DNA from: Bacillus canaveralius
Lineage (GTDB): Bacteria; Bacillota; Bacilli; Bacillales; Cytobacillaceae
Direction: 5' to 3'
DNA: 56,754 nt
Assembly: GCF_002860125.1 (NCBI RefSeq)
Contig: NZ_PGVA01000055.1
Coordinates: 1 to 56,754, forward strand
Shown: positions 39,277 to 50,239 of the stretch, piece by piece
How the letters are laid out: each line of letters opens with the position of its first letter
How positions within the stretch are numbered: position 1 is the first letter of the stretch
Notes under the pieces: model-generated
Databases searched by the model: none
What the model was told of the DNA's origin: nothing
The model's input: only the letters and a program-made list of their open reading frames with translations
Position numbers and translations under genes: made by a program

Positions 39277-39290
39277 TGCTTTGGGCCTTA

Positions 39291-39554
39291 TTAACTTAAG
39301 GCAATATTTCTTGAAGCATCTTCATAGAAGGTAATTTGAACTGTCTCAGTTAAAACGTCCGCATAACTGTAAGATACACGTTCAAATGCATTTTCATCTT
39401 GATCTAATTCAATCACAAAAACGGAAGGGTATGTTTCTGCTAAAACACCGGAACGCTCAATCGTTTTTCTGCGTCCGCCGTTTGCCTTGAGCAAAAGTCT
39501 TTTACCTAGATTCGAATCGAGTGCTTTTTTAATATCCGATAATGTTTTTGGCAT
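39291..39554 (-). CDS. veg: Veg protein
   Basis: 87-aa conserved Firmicute protein, highly expressed in vegetative cells and linked to biofilm formation and spore outgrowth in B. subtilis; the mechanism is unclear. Conserved segments: [34 protein letters not shown] and [23 protein letters not shown]. The ATG at 39554 follows GAGGTGG; the open frame to 39608 runs through the promoter and is rejected. Confidence 0.96.
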   Translation of the reverse strand: MPKTLSDIKKALDSNLGKRLLLKANGGRRKTIERSGVLAETYPSVFVIELDQDENAFERVSYSYADVLTETVQITFYEDASRNIALS

Positions 39555-39575
39555 TCGGTCCACCTCACTATGTAA

Positions 39576-39604
39576 AGTATAACACGCTAACATAATTAAG
39601 TCAA
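39576..39604 (-). promoter_or_regulatory. Strong sigma-A promoter of veg
   Basis: -35 TTGACT (39599-39604) and -10 TATACT (39576-39581) with a 17-bp spacer, 21 nt before the veg ATG, in AT-rich surroundings that could act as an UP element. B. subtilis veg is a classic strong promoter. Confidence 0.85.
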
Positions 39605-39726
39605 ACAAAAGGATAAATTATAACAGTCATTCAAAATGATTGTCAATATATTTTCTCTGACTTTTTCTTCGATATTTCAACAATTTTAGGTTGACCTTTT
39701 TCGACAAAGAATATGTGCGTTCTATT

Positions 39727-39764
39727 CAAAAAATAAGTCGTTAGTTAAAACGAACGACTTATTT
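39727..39764 (-). terminator. Terminator after yabG
   Basis: AAATAAGTCGTT / AACGACTTATTT, a perfect 12-bp stem with T tracts on both sides, directly after the yabG stop. Confidence 0.85.
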
Positions 39765-39766
39765 TT

Positions 39767-40645
39767 TTACTGAAGTTGATCGAGTTTATATGGCATTCCT
39801 GTCCGCAATACACCCTTCGTTTCAATGCCCCCTAACCCTTTTTGTCCGGTAAGCGTATTTCGCAGCACGTCCCACACATTGATTCTTTCCATAAACGGTG
39901 TAAAGCTTATTTTTGCCACAATATAGACAGGATCAAGAGCATGGATATTTACCCTTGAAGGAGAGCTGGCAAAATTTGCGCCGGCATGGATGAGCGATTC
40001 AAAATGGGATTGGCAAGCGCCCGCAAAGATGACCAACTGATCCAGATGGGGGATTTTCCTTCTAGCTTCTTTGACTGTTTGGACGAAGTGGCGTGAATGC
40101 CGGTACGCATTTAAATCATTTATTTTTCCTTTCGCCTTTGAATAAGCATCATGGCCGGTTATCACAAGGATATCCGGGCGGTAATAATCAATGAGATGCA
40201 CGATTTTGTCAGGCATCTCTTTTTCCGCGCAATGGATTCCGTATACAGGAACGCCAACCTTTTCATATAGCTGTAAGCACTTCTTTAAATAAACAGGATC
40301 GCCATCTAAATGCAGGACCCTTCCAGGCATTTGAAAAAAGTTGTGGGACTTGCTGTACCCTCCTGTTGCATCATACTCCTGCTTCTGTTTCAACAGGTCC
40401 ACATCCTGCCGGAACAGCTTGAAGGACTGTTCTTCAAGTGATCTGAATTCGCGCGCCAATTTTGTTCGTTTAGATGGATCTATAATGATTAAGTCCTCAT
40501 AGGGAGCATCTGCAATAAGCCGAACATCCTCTCCTGCCAACACAGCTGTTTTCCGGCCTGCTTCTTCCTTTATATCGATGACTCTAAACATTATGTCGCA
40601 ATGATAAGAAATTCTCCCAACGATATCCATTACGTTAATATCCAT
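39767..40645 (-). CDS. yabG: Sporulation-specific cysteine protease YabG
   Basis: Mother-cell protease that trims spore coat proteins. The 292-aa protein contains PGRVLHLDGDPVYLKKCL, GIHCAEKEMP (Cys139), ILVITGHDAYSK (His165) and IFAGACQSHFESL (Cys211), followed by the nearly invariant ANFASSPSRVNIHALDPVYI block. His165 and Cys211 align with the catalytic His172/Cys218 reported for B. subtilis YabG. The ATG at 40645 follows GGGAGTG. A sigma-K promoter lies just upstream. Confidence 0.95.
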   Translation of the reverse strand: MDINVMDIVGRISYHCDIMFRVIDIKEEAGRKTAVLAGEDVRLIADAPYEDLIIIDPSKRTKLAREFRSLEEQSFKLFRQDVDLLKQKQEYDATGGYSKSHNFFQMPGRVLHLDGDPVYLKKCLQLYEKVGVPVYGIHCAEKEMPDKIVHLIDYYRPDILVITGHDAYSKAKGKINDLNAYRHSRHFVQTVKEARRKIPHLDQLVIFAGACQSHFESLIHAGANFASSPSRVNIHALDPVYIVAKISFTPFMERINVWDVLRNTLTGQKGLGGIETKGVLRTGMPYKLDQLQ

Positions 40646-40672
40646 AATCGTCACTCCCAGATCTTTCTCTGA

Positions 40673-40700
40673 TAAGCTATGCAAATTCCTATCTCATTGT
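40673..40700 (-). promoter_or_regulatory. Sigma-K promoter of yabG
   Basis: -10 CATAGCTTA (40673-40681) fits CATANNNTA, with AC (40699-40700) 17 bp upstream as in the sigma-K -35. It lies 27 nt before the yabG ATG. Confidence 0.65.
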
Positions 40701-40840
40701 GATTGGGTTGACATAGAGCTCATAACGCCTGTTTACGGGAGTCAGCGGGGACAAATGCGTTTAGTTCAGGGAAGTTCTTTCTGCATATACCCTACTGCAT
40801 ATGATAAACCATCTTTGCTGGAGCTTATCACGCCGAAATA

Positions 40841-42291
<1,451 letters not shown>

Positions 42292-42307
42292 TTTTCCTCC
42301 ATTATAC

Positions 42308-42431
42308 AGAAAAGCGCAAGCGCCTTGCTCAGCCCCGACAAGCGCTGGAGGGCCTGACGGTGAAGTCGTTTTTTGACTTCATTGGCAGGACCGAAGCGAC
42401 TCGAGGGGCTAGGCGCTGGAACTAGACAATT
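42308..42431. repeat. Palindromic intergenic element, copy A (about 124 bp)
   Basis: Begins AGAAAAGCGCAAGCGCC and ends CTAGACAATT. Outer arms AGCGCC...AGCCCC and GGGGCTAGGCGCT pair, and an inner TGAAGTC / GACTTCA hairpin with a T-rich loop is nested in it. A second copy follows directly. With no protein-coding content it resembles a MITE-like element. The gap 42292-42897 holds these copies, an ECF-type promoter and the yabE terminator. Confidence 0.85.
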
Positions 42432-42613
42432 AGAAAAGCGCAAGCGCCTTGCTCAGCCCCGACAAGCGCTGGCCGACTAAGATCGCCACGTCCTGTGGCA
42501 ACGTCGGCACTAGTACGTCCTGTACGTCGGACGGCCTGACGGTGAAGTCGTTTTTTGACTTCATTGGCAGGACCGAAGCGACTCGAGGGGCTAGGCGCTG
42601 GAGCTAGACAATT
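42432..42613. repeat. Palindromic intergenic element, copy B (with ~59-bp insertion)
   Basis: Nearly identical to copy A over both ends, but an extra segment (about 42473-42531) lies after AAGCGCTGG. The insert has its own inverted repeats (GCCACGTCCTGTGGC; CCGAC...GTCGG). A diverged copy of this longer form lies at 31993-32094. Confidence 0.85.
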
Positions 42614-42630
42614 AGAAAAGCGCAAGCGCC
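42614..42630. repeat. Palindromic intergenic element, copy C (5' end only)
   Basis: AGAAAAGCGCAAGCGCC again, immediately after copy B, then unrelated sequence. It suggests tandem growth by recombination or slippage between short terminal repeats. Confidence 0.7.
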
Positions 42631-42698
42631 TCTACAGACGCGATTGTATTAACCCGCACTGAAACTTTAATTTTTTTTTGTTATTTTTGAAAAAAACC

Positions 42699-42725
42699 TG
42701 AAACATTTTTGTAACATTAAACGTC
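42699..42725 (+). promoter_or_regulatory. ECF-sigma-type promoter directed antisense to yabE
   Basis: TGAAAC (42699-42704), a 17-bp spacer and CGTC (42722-42725, continued TATAT) match sigma-M/sigma-X class promoters. It reads on the plus strand into the 3' end of yabE, where no plus-strand gene exists. An antisense RNA to yabE made by ECF sigma factors is reported in B. subtilis. A plus-strand hairpin (ATGGAGA / TCTCCAT) follows at about 42754-42778. Confidence 0.6.
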
Positions 42726-42865
42726 TATATAAAAGAAAGCAGCATAAAATGAAATGGAGAATTTAAGAAATCTCCATCGTGTTACTCATAAATGCATGGA
42801 TCAAGTCATTCTAAAACTTCATTTACGCTTGTTTAACAATTATAAATAAAATTAATTAAAATGCA

Positions 42866-42892
42866 AAATGCAGAGGATTGCTCCCCTGCATC
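42866..42892 (-). terminator. Intrinsic terminator of yabE
   Basis: TGCAGG-type stem (ATGCAG / CTGCAT, extended by GGGG/TCC pairs) followed by TTTTGCATTTT on the minus strand, just after the yabE stop. Confidence 0.65.
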
Positions 42893-42897
42893 AAAGC

Positions 42898-44091
42898 CTA
42901 ATCTAATATTTTGATCTTTACTTTTTTTCTGCCCCAGCGATAGGCTTCGGATGTTCCAGCAAAGAAGACATCGATTTTATGGCCTTTAATTGCTGAGCCT
43001 GTATCGGAAGCAACAGCATAACCATAGCCATCCACATAAACCTTTGTACCAAGCGGAATAACACTTGGGTCCACGGCGATTACTTTGGCATTTGGGTTTG
43101 CGTTGAGGTTAACCCCGGTTGCAGTAACGCCTGAACAGCCATTGCAACTGGCCGTATATGCTGTTGAGTCTACATAAAACTCCCGGCCCGCAGATGGTTC
43201 AGACTGAGCTGCTTGGCGGGATACTTGCTGGGCGATTATCTTCGTTCCGAGGGCTACGACCTTATCCTGTTTGTCTTTAATCTTCTTCTCGCTGATTAAT
43301 TTTCGGGAAATTTCCTGTCCGTTTTCTTTCACCACTTCAAATTCTTTCGCAACTAGACCGTTTACGCCTTCAGTAATAACTTTTTCGGTACCTTGAGCAA
43401 GGCTGCCATCTTTCTTTGTTTCAATGGCAAAGCTAATTGGTTCTTCCACTACATCGGTGACTTTTTCAACTCGAATGACGTTGACAACGCCATTTTCTGT
43501 GATTGTCTCTTCTAGATTAGGTTCAACACGGTCTGAATCAGCCAGTGGAATACCTTGCTGCACTAAAAAGTCAGCGACCGTAGTCGAAGTGGACCAGACT
43601 TCCAGTTTATTACCTCCATCGATAAGCGTTAAAGGAAAGGCTTTTTGAATGGAAATTTCAAGATCATTTTTAATCTTTTCGTCAAGCTTTGGGAGAACCT
43701 TATCATGCTCACTTAAAACAATCTGGTGTTCTTTTAAAAGCTCTCCAACCGTCGCGGCTGTCGTCCAAACTGTCTTGTTTTCTTCACCTTGCACAATCTG
43801 AACCTGCTTCGCCTGTTCCCAAACCACTTTTATATTGTTTTCAACCTTTGTGTTTGCCACTGGAAACACATAGTCTTCTGAGCGTACTGCAATGTTAAGT
43901 TCATCGAATATATCTTTTATCTCAGCTGCGTGTGTTTTGATGACTTTTTCTTCGCCGTTCAGCGTCAGGGCTACTGTTTTCTTCGTAGTTTCATAAAACA
44001 AGAATCCGGTTGCTGCCGCAAAAACTACGAAACTAGCTGAAATAACGGCTAACTTCTTTTTACTCAAAGACTTGGAAAACAGGTTTTTCAT
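42898..44091 (-). CDS. yabE: Cell-wall-binding protein YabE (DUF348-G5-3D, Rpf-like)
   Basis: 397-aa secreted or membrane-anchored protein. N-terminal hydrophobic segment (LAVISASFVVFAAATGFLFY), three DUF348 repeats (about 35-240; e.g. TLNGEEKVIKTHAAEIKDIF), a G5 domain (FAIETKKDGSLAQGTEKVITEG begins it) and a C-terminal 3D domain with VIAVDPSVIPLGTKVYVDGYG, ASDTGSAIKGHKIDVFF, the lytic-transglycosylase-like core. A role in wall remodelling is inferred. The ATG at 44091 lies 23 nt from the nearest strong Shine-Dalgarno, so the start is uncertain. Confidence 0.92.
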   Translation of the reverse strand: MKNLFSKSLSKKKLAVISASFVVFAAATGFLFYETTKKTVALTLNGEEKVIKTHAAEIKDIFDELNIAVRSEDYVFPVANTKVENNIKVVWEQAKQVQIVQGEENKTVWTTAATVGELLKEHQIVLSEHDKVLPKLDEKIKNDLEISIQKAFPLTLIDGGNKLEVWSTSTTVADFLVQQGIPLADSDRVEPNLEETITENGVVNVIRVEKVTDVVEEPISFAIETKKDGSLAQGTEKVITEGVNGLVAKEFEVVKENGQEISRKLISEKKIKDKQDKVVALGTKIIAQQVSRQAAQSEPSAGREFYVDSTAYTASCNGCSGVTATGVNLNANPNAKVIAVDPSVIPLGTKVYVDGYGYAVASDTGSAIKGHKIDVFFAGTSEAYRWGRKKVKIKILD

Positions 44092-44135
44092 GGTTTCAAT
44101 TACGATGAAAAACGCCTCCTTTTCTCTTCGGAGTG

Positions 44136-44165
44136 ATTATAGTAAACTATCTCGTCTTCTGTCAA
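44136..44165 (-). promoter_or_regulatory. yabE promoter (sigma-A)
   Basis: Perfect -35 TTGACA (44160-44165) and perfect -10 TATAAT (44136-44141), 18-bp spacer, 44 nt before the annotated ATG. Confidence 0.8.
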
Positions 44166-44334
44166 CCTAAATACCTTTCCTTCAGGGCGCACCTCTTATT
44201 ATGCAAAATGTATTTCGGAAAAGAAAGGAAGACTTATCGACATGGTTATCCTATGAGTGAAAGGAGATATGTAGAACTTTTTAGAATAGTAAGAAAATAG
44301 GACAAGCTTTCACATGTATCGACAAAAAAGCTTA

Positions 44335-45102
44335 TCAATTTATGCCGAATATTTTTTTTGCGTTTGCCGTTGCAGCCTCAGCAAACTCCGGCAATGACAG
44401 CCCTTTAATCTCAGCAATTTGTTCAGCAACCAATTTTACATAACCCGGTTCATTTCTTTTTCCGCGAAATGGGTGCGGCGTTAAATACGGACAATCTGTT
44501 TCAATTAACAAACGGTCTAACGGAATTGCCGCTGCTACTTCTTTCGGCGTTTTGGCATTTTTAAATGTTACGGGACCACCCAATGAAATATAAAAATTCA
44601 TATCCAAACACTGTTTAGCAATCTCAACGCTCCCGCTGAAGCTATGCATGATCCCCCCTATTTCCTCTGCACCCTCTTCCTTAAGGATTTGTACAGTGTC
44701 CGCAGTCGCATCCCTGTTATGGATAACGATCGGCAGCTTTACCTTTTTCGCCAGCCTGATTTGCTTGCGAAAAACCTCTTTCTGGATCTCTTTAGGCGAT
44801 TTATCCCAATGATAATCGAGACCCATTTCTCCAAGCGCCACAACCTTTGGGTGTGCTGCGAGCTCTTCAAGCCACTGTAAATCTTCCGCAGTCATATCAA
44901 TCGCATCAACCGGATGCCAGCCAACACTTGCATGAATAAACTCATATGTTTCAGCAAGTTCAATTGCCTTTGTGATGGTTGGTTTGTCAAACCCGACCAC
45001 AACAATATTTGTGACACCAGCTTCGAGTGCTCTGTTAATAACTTCCGGCAAATCTTCATTAAACTGTTCTGCATTTAAATGGGCATGTGTGTCAAAAAGC
45101 AA
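44335..45102 (-). CDS. yabD: TatD-family metal-dependent deoxyribonuclease (YabD)
   Basis: 255-aa TIM-barrel hydrolase. Metal ligands are visible in DTHAHL (HxH), ALGEMGLDYHWD (Glu), VIHNRDA (His), MHSFSG (His) and LIETDCPYL (Asp). TatD proteins have 3'-5' exonuclease activity on DNA; the physiological substrate is not certain. Length matches B. subtilis YabD (255 aa). It lies between metG and yabE. Confidence 0.93.
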   Translation of the reverse strand: MLFDTHAHLNAEQFNEDLPEVINRALEAGVTNIVVVGFDKPTITKAIELAETYEFIHASVGWHPVDAIDMTAEDLQWLEELAAHPKVVALGEMGLDYHWDKSPKEIQKEVFRKQIRLAKKVKLPIVIHNRDATADTVQILKEEGAEEIGGIMHSFSGSVEIAKQCLDMNFYISLGGPVTFKNAKTPKEVAAAIPLDRLLIETDCPYLTPHPFRGKRNEPGYVKLVAEQIAEIKGLSLPEFAEAATANAKKIFGIN

Positions 45103-45238
45103 TCTAAAAACTCCTTTAAACTAGAATTTTATTTTTTGATTACAATTATTAAATTTAAAAAACTATCCATTCAATAACTTTATGTAATGAATATATAAAG
45201 ATATAGACGCCTAAATTGATGAAATTTATTATATTAGA

Positions 45239-45297
45239 ATAAAAAACATAGAACTGTTTCCTTGTAGCTGTAACATGTGAAACAATTCTATGTTTTA
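45239..45297 (-). terminator. Intrinsic terminator of metG
   Basis: Long stem AAAACATAGAATTGTTTC / GAAACAGTTCTATGTTTT with a ~22-nt loop and a T tract on the minus strand; it may act in both directions. Confidence 0.75.
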
Positions 45298-45304
45298 TTC
45301 TTTT

Positions 45305-47275
<1,971 letters not shown>

Positions 47276-47318
47276 TTAAAAAAGCACTATAAATGAAACC
47301 TATCCTGAACAGCTAAGG

Positions 47319-47344
47319 AAAAAATCCCGCCCAATGGGACGAGA
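47319..47344 (-). terminator. Leader terminator upstream of metG
   Basis: TCTCGTCC / GGGCGGGA, eight pairs with three G-U and a CATT loop, followed by TTTTTT on the minus strand. No minus-strand gene lies upstream (abrB is on the plus strand), so it terminates transcripts heading for metG and is a candidate attenuator. Confidence 0.75.
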
Positions 47345-47347
47345 TCT

Positions 47348-47437
47348 CTAAATATCCTGCCTTGATTGAGCTGTTTTATCCTGTTTTTTAGCGAAGTTAA
47401 CAACCATCTGATGTTCTAGTCCGCCTAGAGACATCAT
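47348..47437 (-). CDS. Putative 29-codon leader ORF of metG
   Basis: ATGATG start and TAG stop, encoding MMSLGGLEHQMVVNFAKKQD and nine more residues (KTAQSRQDI). GAGGAT lies 12 nt before the start. The stop is 3-4 nt before the leader terminator stem, and Met codons are at positions 1, 2 and 11. A 26-nt hairpin (47410-47435) overlaps the start. I do not recognise the peptide. It could equally be non-coding structured leader RNA. Confidence 0.35.
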   Translation of the reverse strand: MMSLGGLEHQMVVNFAKKQDKTAQSRQDI

Positions 47438-47455
47438 AACCGCTTATATCCTCAA

Positions 47456-47484
47456 AATATACCTAAAAATGTGAAAATGTGCAA
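47456..47484 (-). promoter_or_regulatory. metG leader promoter (sigma-A)
   Basis: -35 TTGCAC (47479-47484) and -10 TATATT (47456-47461) with a 17-bp spacer, giving a ~190-nt leader before metG. Confidence 0.6.
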
Positions 47485-47608
47485 CCAATTAAGGAGCTTT
47501 ACAAGCAACAAAGCATGTGATGTAAAATTTTATGGATAACGCTGGTTTTTATTAAAAATAATATTTTTTTAGACTAGAGGTTTAACCAGCCGTCCTGGAG
47601 GGAATATA

Positions 47609-47695
47609 ATGACATTAGTTTTTTGTATCTTGCCGTCTGAAAAGCGGATTTTTGTAGATTTTTGTCGAAAAAAGTATAAATATTATACACTTTAA
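47609..47695 (+). CDS. Possible 28-codon ORF upstream of abrB
   Basis: ATG with a strong Shine-Dalgarno (GGAGGG, 6 nt spacing) starts MTLVFCILPSEKRIFVDFCR and eight more residues (KKYKYYTL), then TAA. It lies in the AT-rich region 47485-47844 upstream of the abrB promoter. No promoter or homologue was recognised, so it may be chance; a TGTCGAA 0A-box-like site falls inside it (47663-47669). Confidence 0.2.
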   Translation: MTLVFCILPSEKRIFVDFCRKKYKYYTL

Positions 47696-47844
47696 AGCTT
47701 TTTTGATAAAATGCCATAAATAAATTTTACTTATTACAGGATTTTTTTTTTATATTTTTTATAATTTTAACCGTTAACAACCTTTTTATATCAAGGTTTT
47801 TATAAAATGTTGTAAAATTACACTCGGAATTATAAATAAAATAA

Positions 47845-47873
47845 TTGACGTTTATGGGAAAGGCTGGTATTAT
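47845..47873 (+). promoter_or_regulatory. abrB promoter (sigma-A)
   Basis: -35 TTGACG (47845-47850) and -10 TATTAT (47868-47873) with a 17-bp spacer, followed by the 0A boxes. Confidence 0.75.
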
Positions 47874-47891
47874 TATATTAAATAAAGAATT

Positions 47892-47908
47892 TGTCGAATT
47901 ATGACGAA
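47892..47908 (+). promoter_or_regulatory. Tandem Spo0A boxes repressing abrB
   Basis: TGTCGAA (47892-47898, perfect) and TGACGAA (47902-47908), 10 bp apart and just downstream of the start point. This arrangement is that of the B. subtilis abrB operator, where Spo0A-P represses. Confidence 0.85.
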
Positions 47909-47952
47909 TTCCAATAAAAATAGAGATAAAGGTTGAGAGGAGATTAATTAAG

Positions 47953-48237
47953 ATGAAATCTACAGGTATTGTTCGTAAAGTTGATGAATTAGGTCGTGTG
48001 GTGATTCCGATTGAATTAAGACGTACGCTCGGTATTGCTGAAAAGGATGCTCTAGAGATTTACGTAGATGATGAAAAAATCATCTTGAAAAAGTACAAGC
48101 CTAACATGACTTGCCATGTTACTGGTGAAGTTTCCGATGATAACGTAACTCTTGCAGGCGGAAAATTAATCCTTAGCCGTGATGGCGCTGAGCAGTTATT
48201 AAAAGAAATCCAAAGTTCTTTTGAACTTTCCAAGTAA
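47953..48237 (+). CDS. abrB: Transition-state regulator AbrB
   Basis: 94-aa DNA-binding protein that represses stationary-phase and sporulation genes during growth (spoVG in this window is a known target in B. subtilis). The N-terminal swapped-hairpin domain reads MKSTGIVRKVDELGRVVIPI...LGIAEKDALEIYVD; Cys54 (TCHVTG) and a C-terminal oligomerisation region follow. AGGAG precedes the ATG. It is the only clear protein gene on the plus strand, divergent from metG and convergent with rsmI, as in B. subtilis. Confidence 0.97.
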   Translation: MKSTGIVRKVDELGRVVIPIELRRTLGIAEKDALEIYVDDEKIILKKYKPNMTCHVTGEVSDDNVTLAGGKLILSRDGAEQLLKEIQSSFELSK

Positions 48238-48242
48238 TAATC

Positions 48243-48278
48243 AAAAGCTTCTCCAAATAAATGGAGAAGCTCTTTTTA
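48243..48278. terminator. Bidirectional terminator between abrB and rsmI
   Basis: AGCTTCTCC / GGAGAAGCT stem with an 8-nt loop. CTTTTTATT follows on the plus strand and TTTT on the minus strand, so it serves both converging genes. Confidence 0.85.
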
Positions 48279-49151
48279 TTATGATTCGATATGATAGACA
48301 TGATATACATCGCGTTTCTGAATATTTCTGTCCTTCGCTGTTTGCTTAATCGCATCTTTCGGAGCCATTCCTTCCGAAATGTAATGCTCAATATGTTCCT
48401 TAATGGTTAAGCGATCCCACCACAGTTGTTGATCCGAAGCGGATTCGGATCCGCCTTCAACCACAAGGCAAAACTCACCCCTTACTTCTTCACGGTTTGC
48501 CCAGTCCATCGCTTCAGCGATTGTGCCCCTTATCAGTTCTTCATATTTTTTCGTTAGTTCCCTGCAAAGAACAATCTTTCTCTCGCCAAGGACTTCTGCC
48601 ATTAGTTGTAATGTATCTTTTAATCGATGGGGCGCTTCATAGATAAGAAGTGTAGCTGTTTGCTTACCCAGCTCTTCCAGTTCTTTTCTTTTCTCCTTTT
48701 TATGCCTGCTCAGAAAGCCATAAAAATAAAATGGCTGAGTCGCTAAGCCCGATGCAATCAGGGCTGTTAAGGCAGCATTAGCACCGGGAAGGGAGACAAC
48801 CGTAAGCTGTTCCTCTGTTGCCTTTTTCACCAGTTCATATCCGGGATCCGAAATAGCCGGCATTCCTGCATCACTGACGAGGGCAATTTTTGCTCCATTT
48901 TTGAGCAGTTTCACAATTTTCTCTCCACTGACATCTTTATTATGTTCATGGTGGCTCATCAATGGAGTATCAATTTCAAAGTAATGGCATAGTTTTTTCG
49001 TGTTTCGCGTGTCTTCTGCAGCGATGAAATCCATTTCTTTCAGGATTCTAACTGCCCGAAAACTCATATCCTCCAGGTTCCCGATTGGAGTTGGAACGAG
49101 ATACAGGATTCCTTTGCTTTCTTCATTCTGGAAGCTCTTTTGCTGCCACAT
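48279..49151 (-). CDS. rsmI: 16S rRNA (cytidine1402-2'-O)-methyltransferase
   Basis: Methylates C1402 in the 30S P site. The 290-aa SAM enzyme of the tetrapyrrole-methylase fold contains LVPTPIGNLEDMSFRAVRIL, AEDTRNTKKLC, ALVSDAGMPAISDPGYELV, VVSLPGANAALTALIASGL and YEAPHRLKDTL. The ATG at 49151 has AGGAGGGG upstream; the longer frame to 49217 lies within yazA. It overlaps the yazA 3' end by 29 bp. Confidence 0.96.
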   Translation of the reverse strand: MWQQKSFQNEESKGILYLVPTPIGNLEDMSFRAVRILKEMDFIAAEDTRNTKKLCHYFEIDTPLMSHHEHNKDVSGEKIVKLLKNGAKIALVSDAGMPAISDPGYELVKKATEEQLTVVSLPGANAALTALIASGLATQPFYFYGFLSRHKKEKRKELEELGKQTATLLIYEAPHRLKDTLQLMAEVLGERKIVLCRELTKKYEELIRGTIAEAMDWANREEVRGEFCLVVEGGSESASDQQLWWDRLTIKEHIEHYISEGMAPKDAIKQTAKDRNIQKRDVYHVYHIES

Positions 49152-49416
49152 ATGCCCCTCCTGTTTCCTGAAGCAGGAAATCTTCCTTCTTTTTTCTCGG
49201 CAATTTTTTAAAATCATATTCGGCTTTCAACGCCTCACCTTTATTAGCGAACTGTTTGTAAAAAATAAGTGTCACCGGCCCTCTGCCTCTTGTATATTTT
49301 GCCCCTTTCCCTTCATTATGAAGCTTCACTCTTCTTTTTAAATTGTTCGTATATCCTCCATAAAAACTTCCATCATTGCATGTTAATACATAAAAATAAT
49401 GACAGTTATTCTCCAT
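49123..49416 (-). CDS. yazA: GIY-YIG domain protein YazA
   Basis: 97-aa single-domain GIY-YIG protein (UPF0213 family): [33 protein letters not shown] has the signature tyrosines and glycine plus the catalytic-type Arg, and [18 protein letters not shown] follows. Related to nucleases of the UvrC/SLX1 fold; activity and role are unknown. It overlaps trmN6 by 11 bp and rsmI by 29 bp. Confidence 0.93.
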   Translation of the reverse strand: MENNCHYFYVLTCNDGSFYGGYTNNLKRRVKLHNEGKGAKYTRGRGPVTLIFYKQFANKGEALKAEYDFKKLPRKKKEDFLLQETGGAYVAAKELPE

Positions 49417-50146
49417 ATAAAAGTTCGCTCACTTCTCGGGTATATTCATTTCGCTCATTATAAACAAATAACGGCGCCAAGATTTTCAGATCTGGTTTCC
49501 CGTCTTTCGTTGCTTCAATCAATAAAGTATTCGCTTCACTTCCAGGCTTCGGATGAACAAGTTGAATCCGCTTCGGCTCGAGCCTGTATTGCCTCATTAA
49601 TGTTATTATATCAAGAAGCCTGCCGGGCCGATGAACAAAAGCAGCCTTTCCTCCCTGCCTGAGCAGCTGGCTTGAAACGCTCACAGCGTCTTCAAGGGTA
49701 CACAGGATTTCATGACGGGCAATCGCCAAATGTTCATTTTCATTGATTTCAGCGTTCGATGGTGTCGGAAAGTAAGGTGGATTGCATGTAACGACATCAA
49801 ACTTTCCATAGCCGAGCTGCTTTGGCATATCTTTAATATCGCCATGTATCATCGTGATTCTTGATTCGAGGCTATTATAGCGAACGCTCCGCACAGCCAT
49901 ATCATACAATCGTTCCTGTATTTCCACGCCGGTAATTCTCCCTTTTGTTCGTGCACTCAAAAATAACGGAATTACTCCATTCCCGCTGCAGAGGTCGATA
50001 AGATTCCCTTTTTGGATCGGAACGTATGCAAACCTTGCCAATAAAGCAGCATCCAAAGAAAAGGAAAATACGGACGGGCTCTGAATAATCCGCAAATTTT
50101 CTGCCAGAAGATAATCGAGCCTCTCGTCATCTTTTAACATTACCAT
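49406..50146 (-). CDS. trmN6: tRNA1(Val) (adenine37-N6)-methyltransferase (YabB)
   Basis: 246-aa SAM methyltransferase. Motif [17 protein letters not shown], motif IV CNPPYF (NPPY, amino-methylation of adenine) and an N-terminal [27 protein letters not shown] are typical of the TrmN6 family. The substrate is inferred from the family. The ATG at 50146 follows GGAGGA. It is first in the trmN6-yazA-rsmI unit of overlapping genes. Confidence 0.9.
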   Translation of the reverse strand: MVMLKDDERLDYLLAENLRIIQSPSVFSFSLDAALLARFAYVPIQKGNLIDLCSGNGVIPLFLSARTKGRITGVEIQERLYDMAVRSVRYNSLESRITMIHGDIKDMPKQLGYGKFDVVTCNPPYFPTPSNAEINENEHLAIARHEILCTLEDAVSVSSQLLRQGGKAAFVHRPGRLLDIITLMRQYRLEPKRIQLVHPKPGSEANTLLIEATKDGKPDLKILAPLFVYNERNEYTREVSELLYGE

Positions 50147-50203
50147 CGTCGTTCCTCCAAGAGCTATTTGTTGTTATGTAAAAGATCTTTGTTGTATGAC
50201 AGG

Positions 50204-50236
50204 AGAAAAACAGCCTTCCTGCAATAAGGAAGGCTG
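50204..50236 (-). terminator. Intrinsic terminator of yabA
   Basis: AGCCTTCCT / AGGAAGGCT stem followed by GTTTTTC on the minus strand, just after the yabA stop. Confidence 0.85.
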
Positions 50237-50239
50237 AGC

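Noticed and set aside
42308-42630. Direct repeats suggesting a CRISPR array
   Set aside because: Units are over 120 bp, adjacent without unique spacers, internally palindromic, and no cas gene is present.
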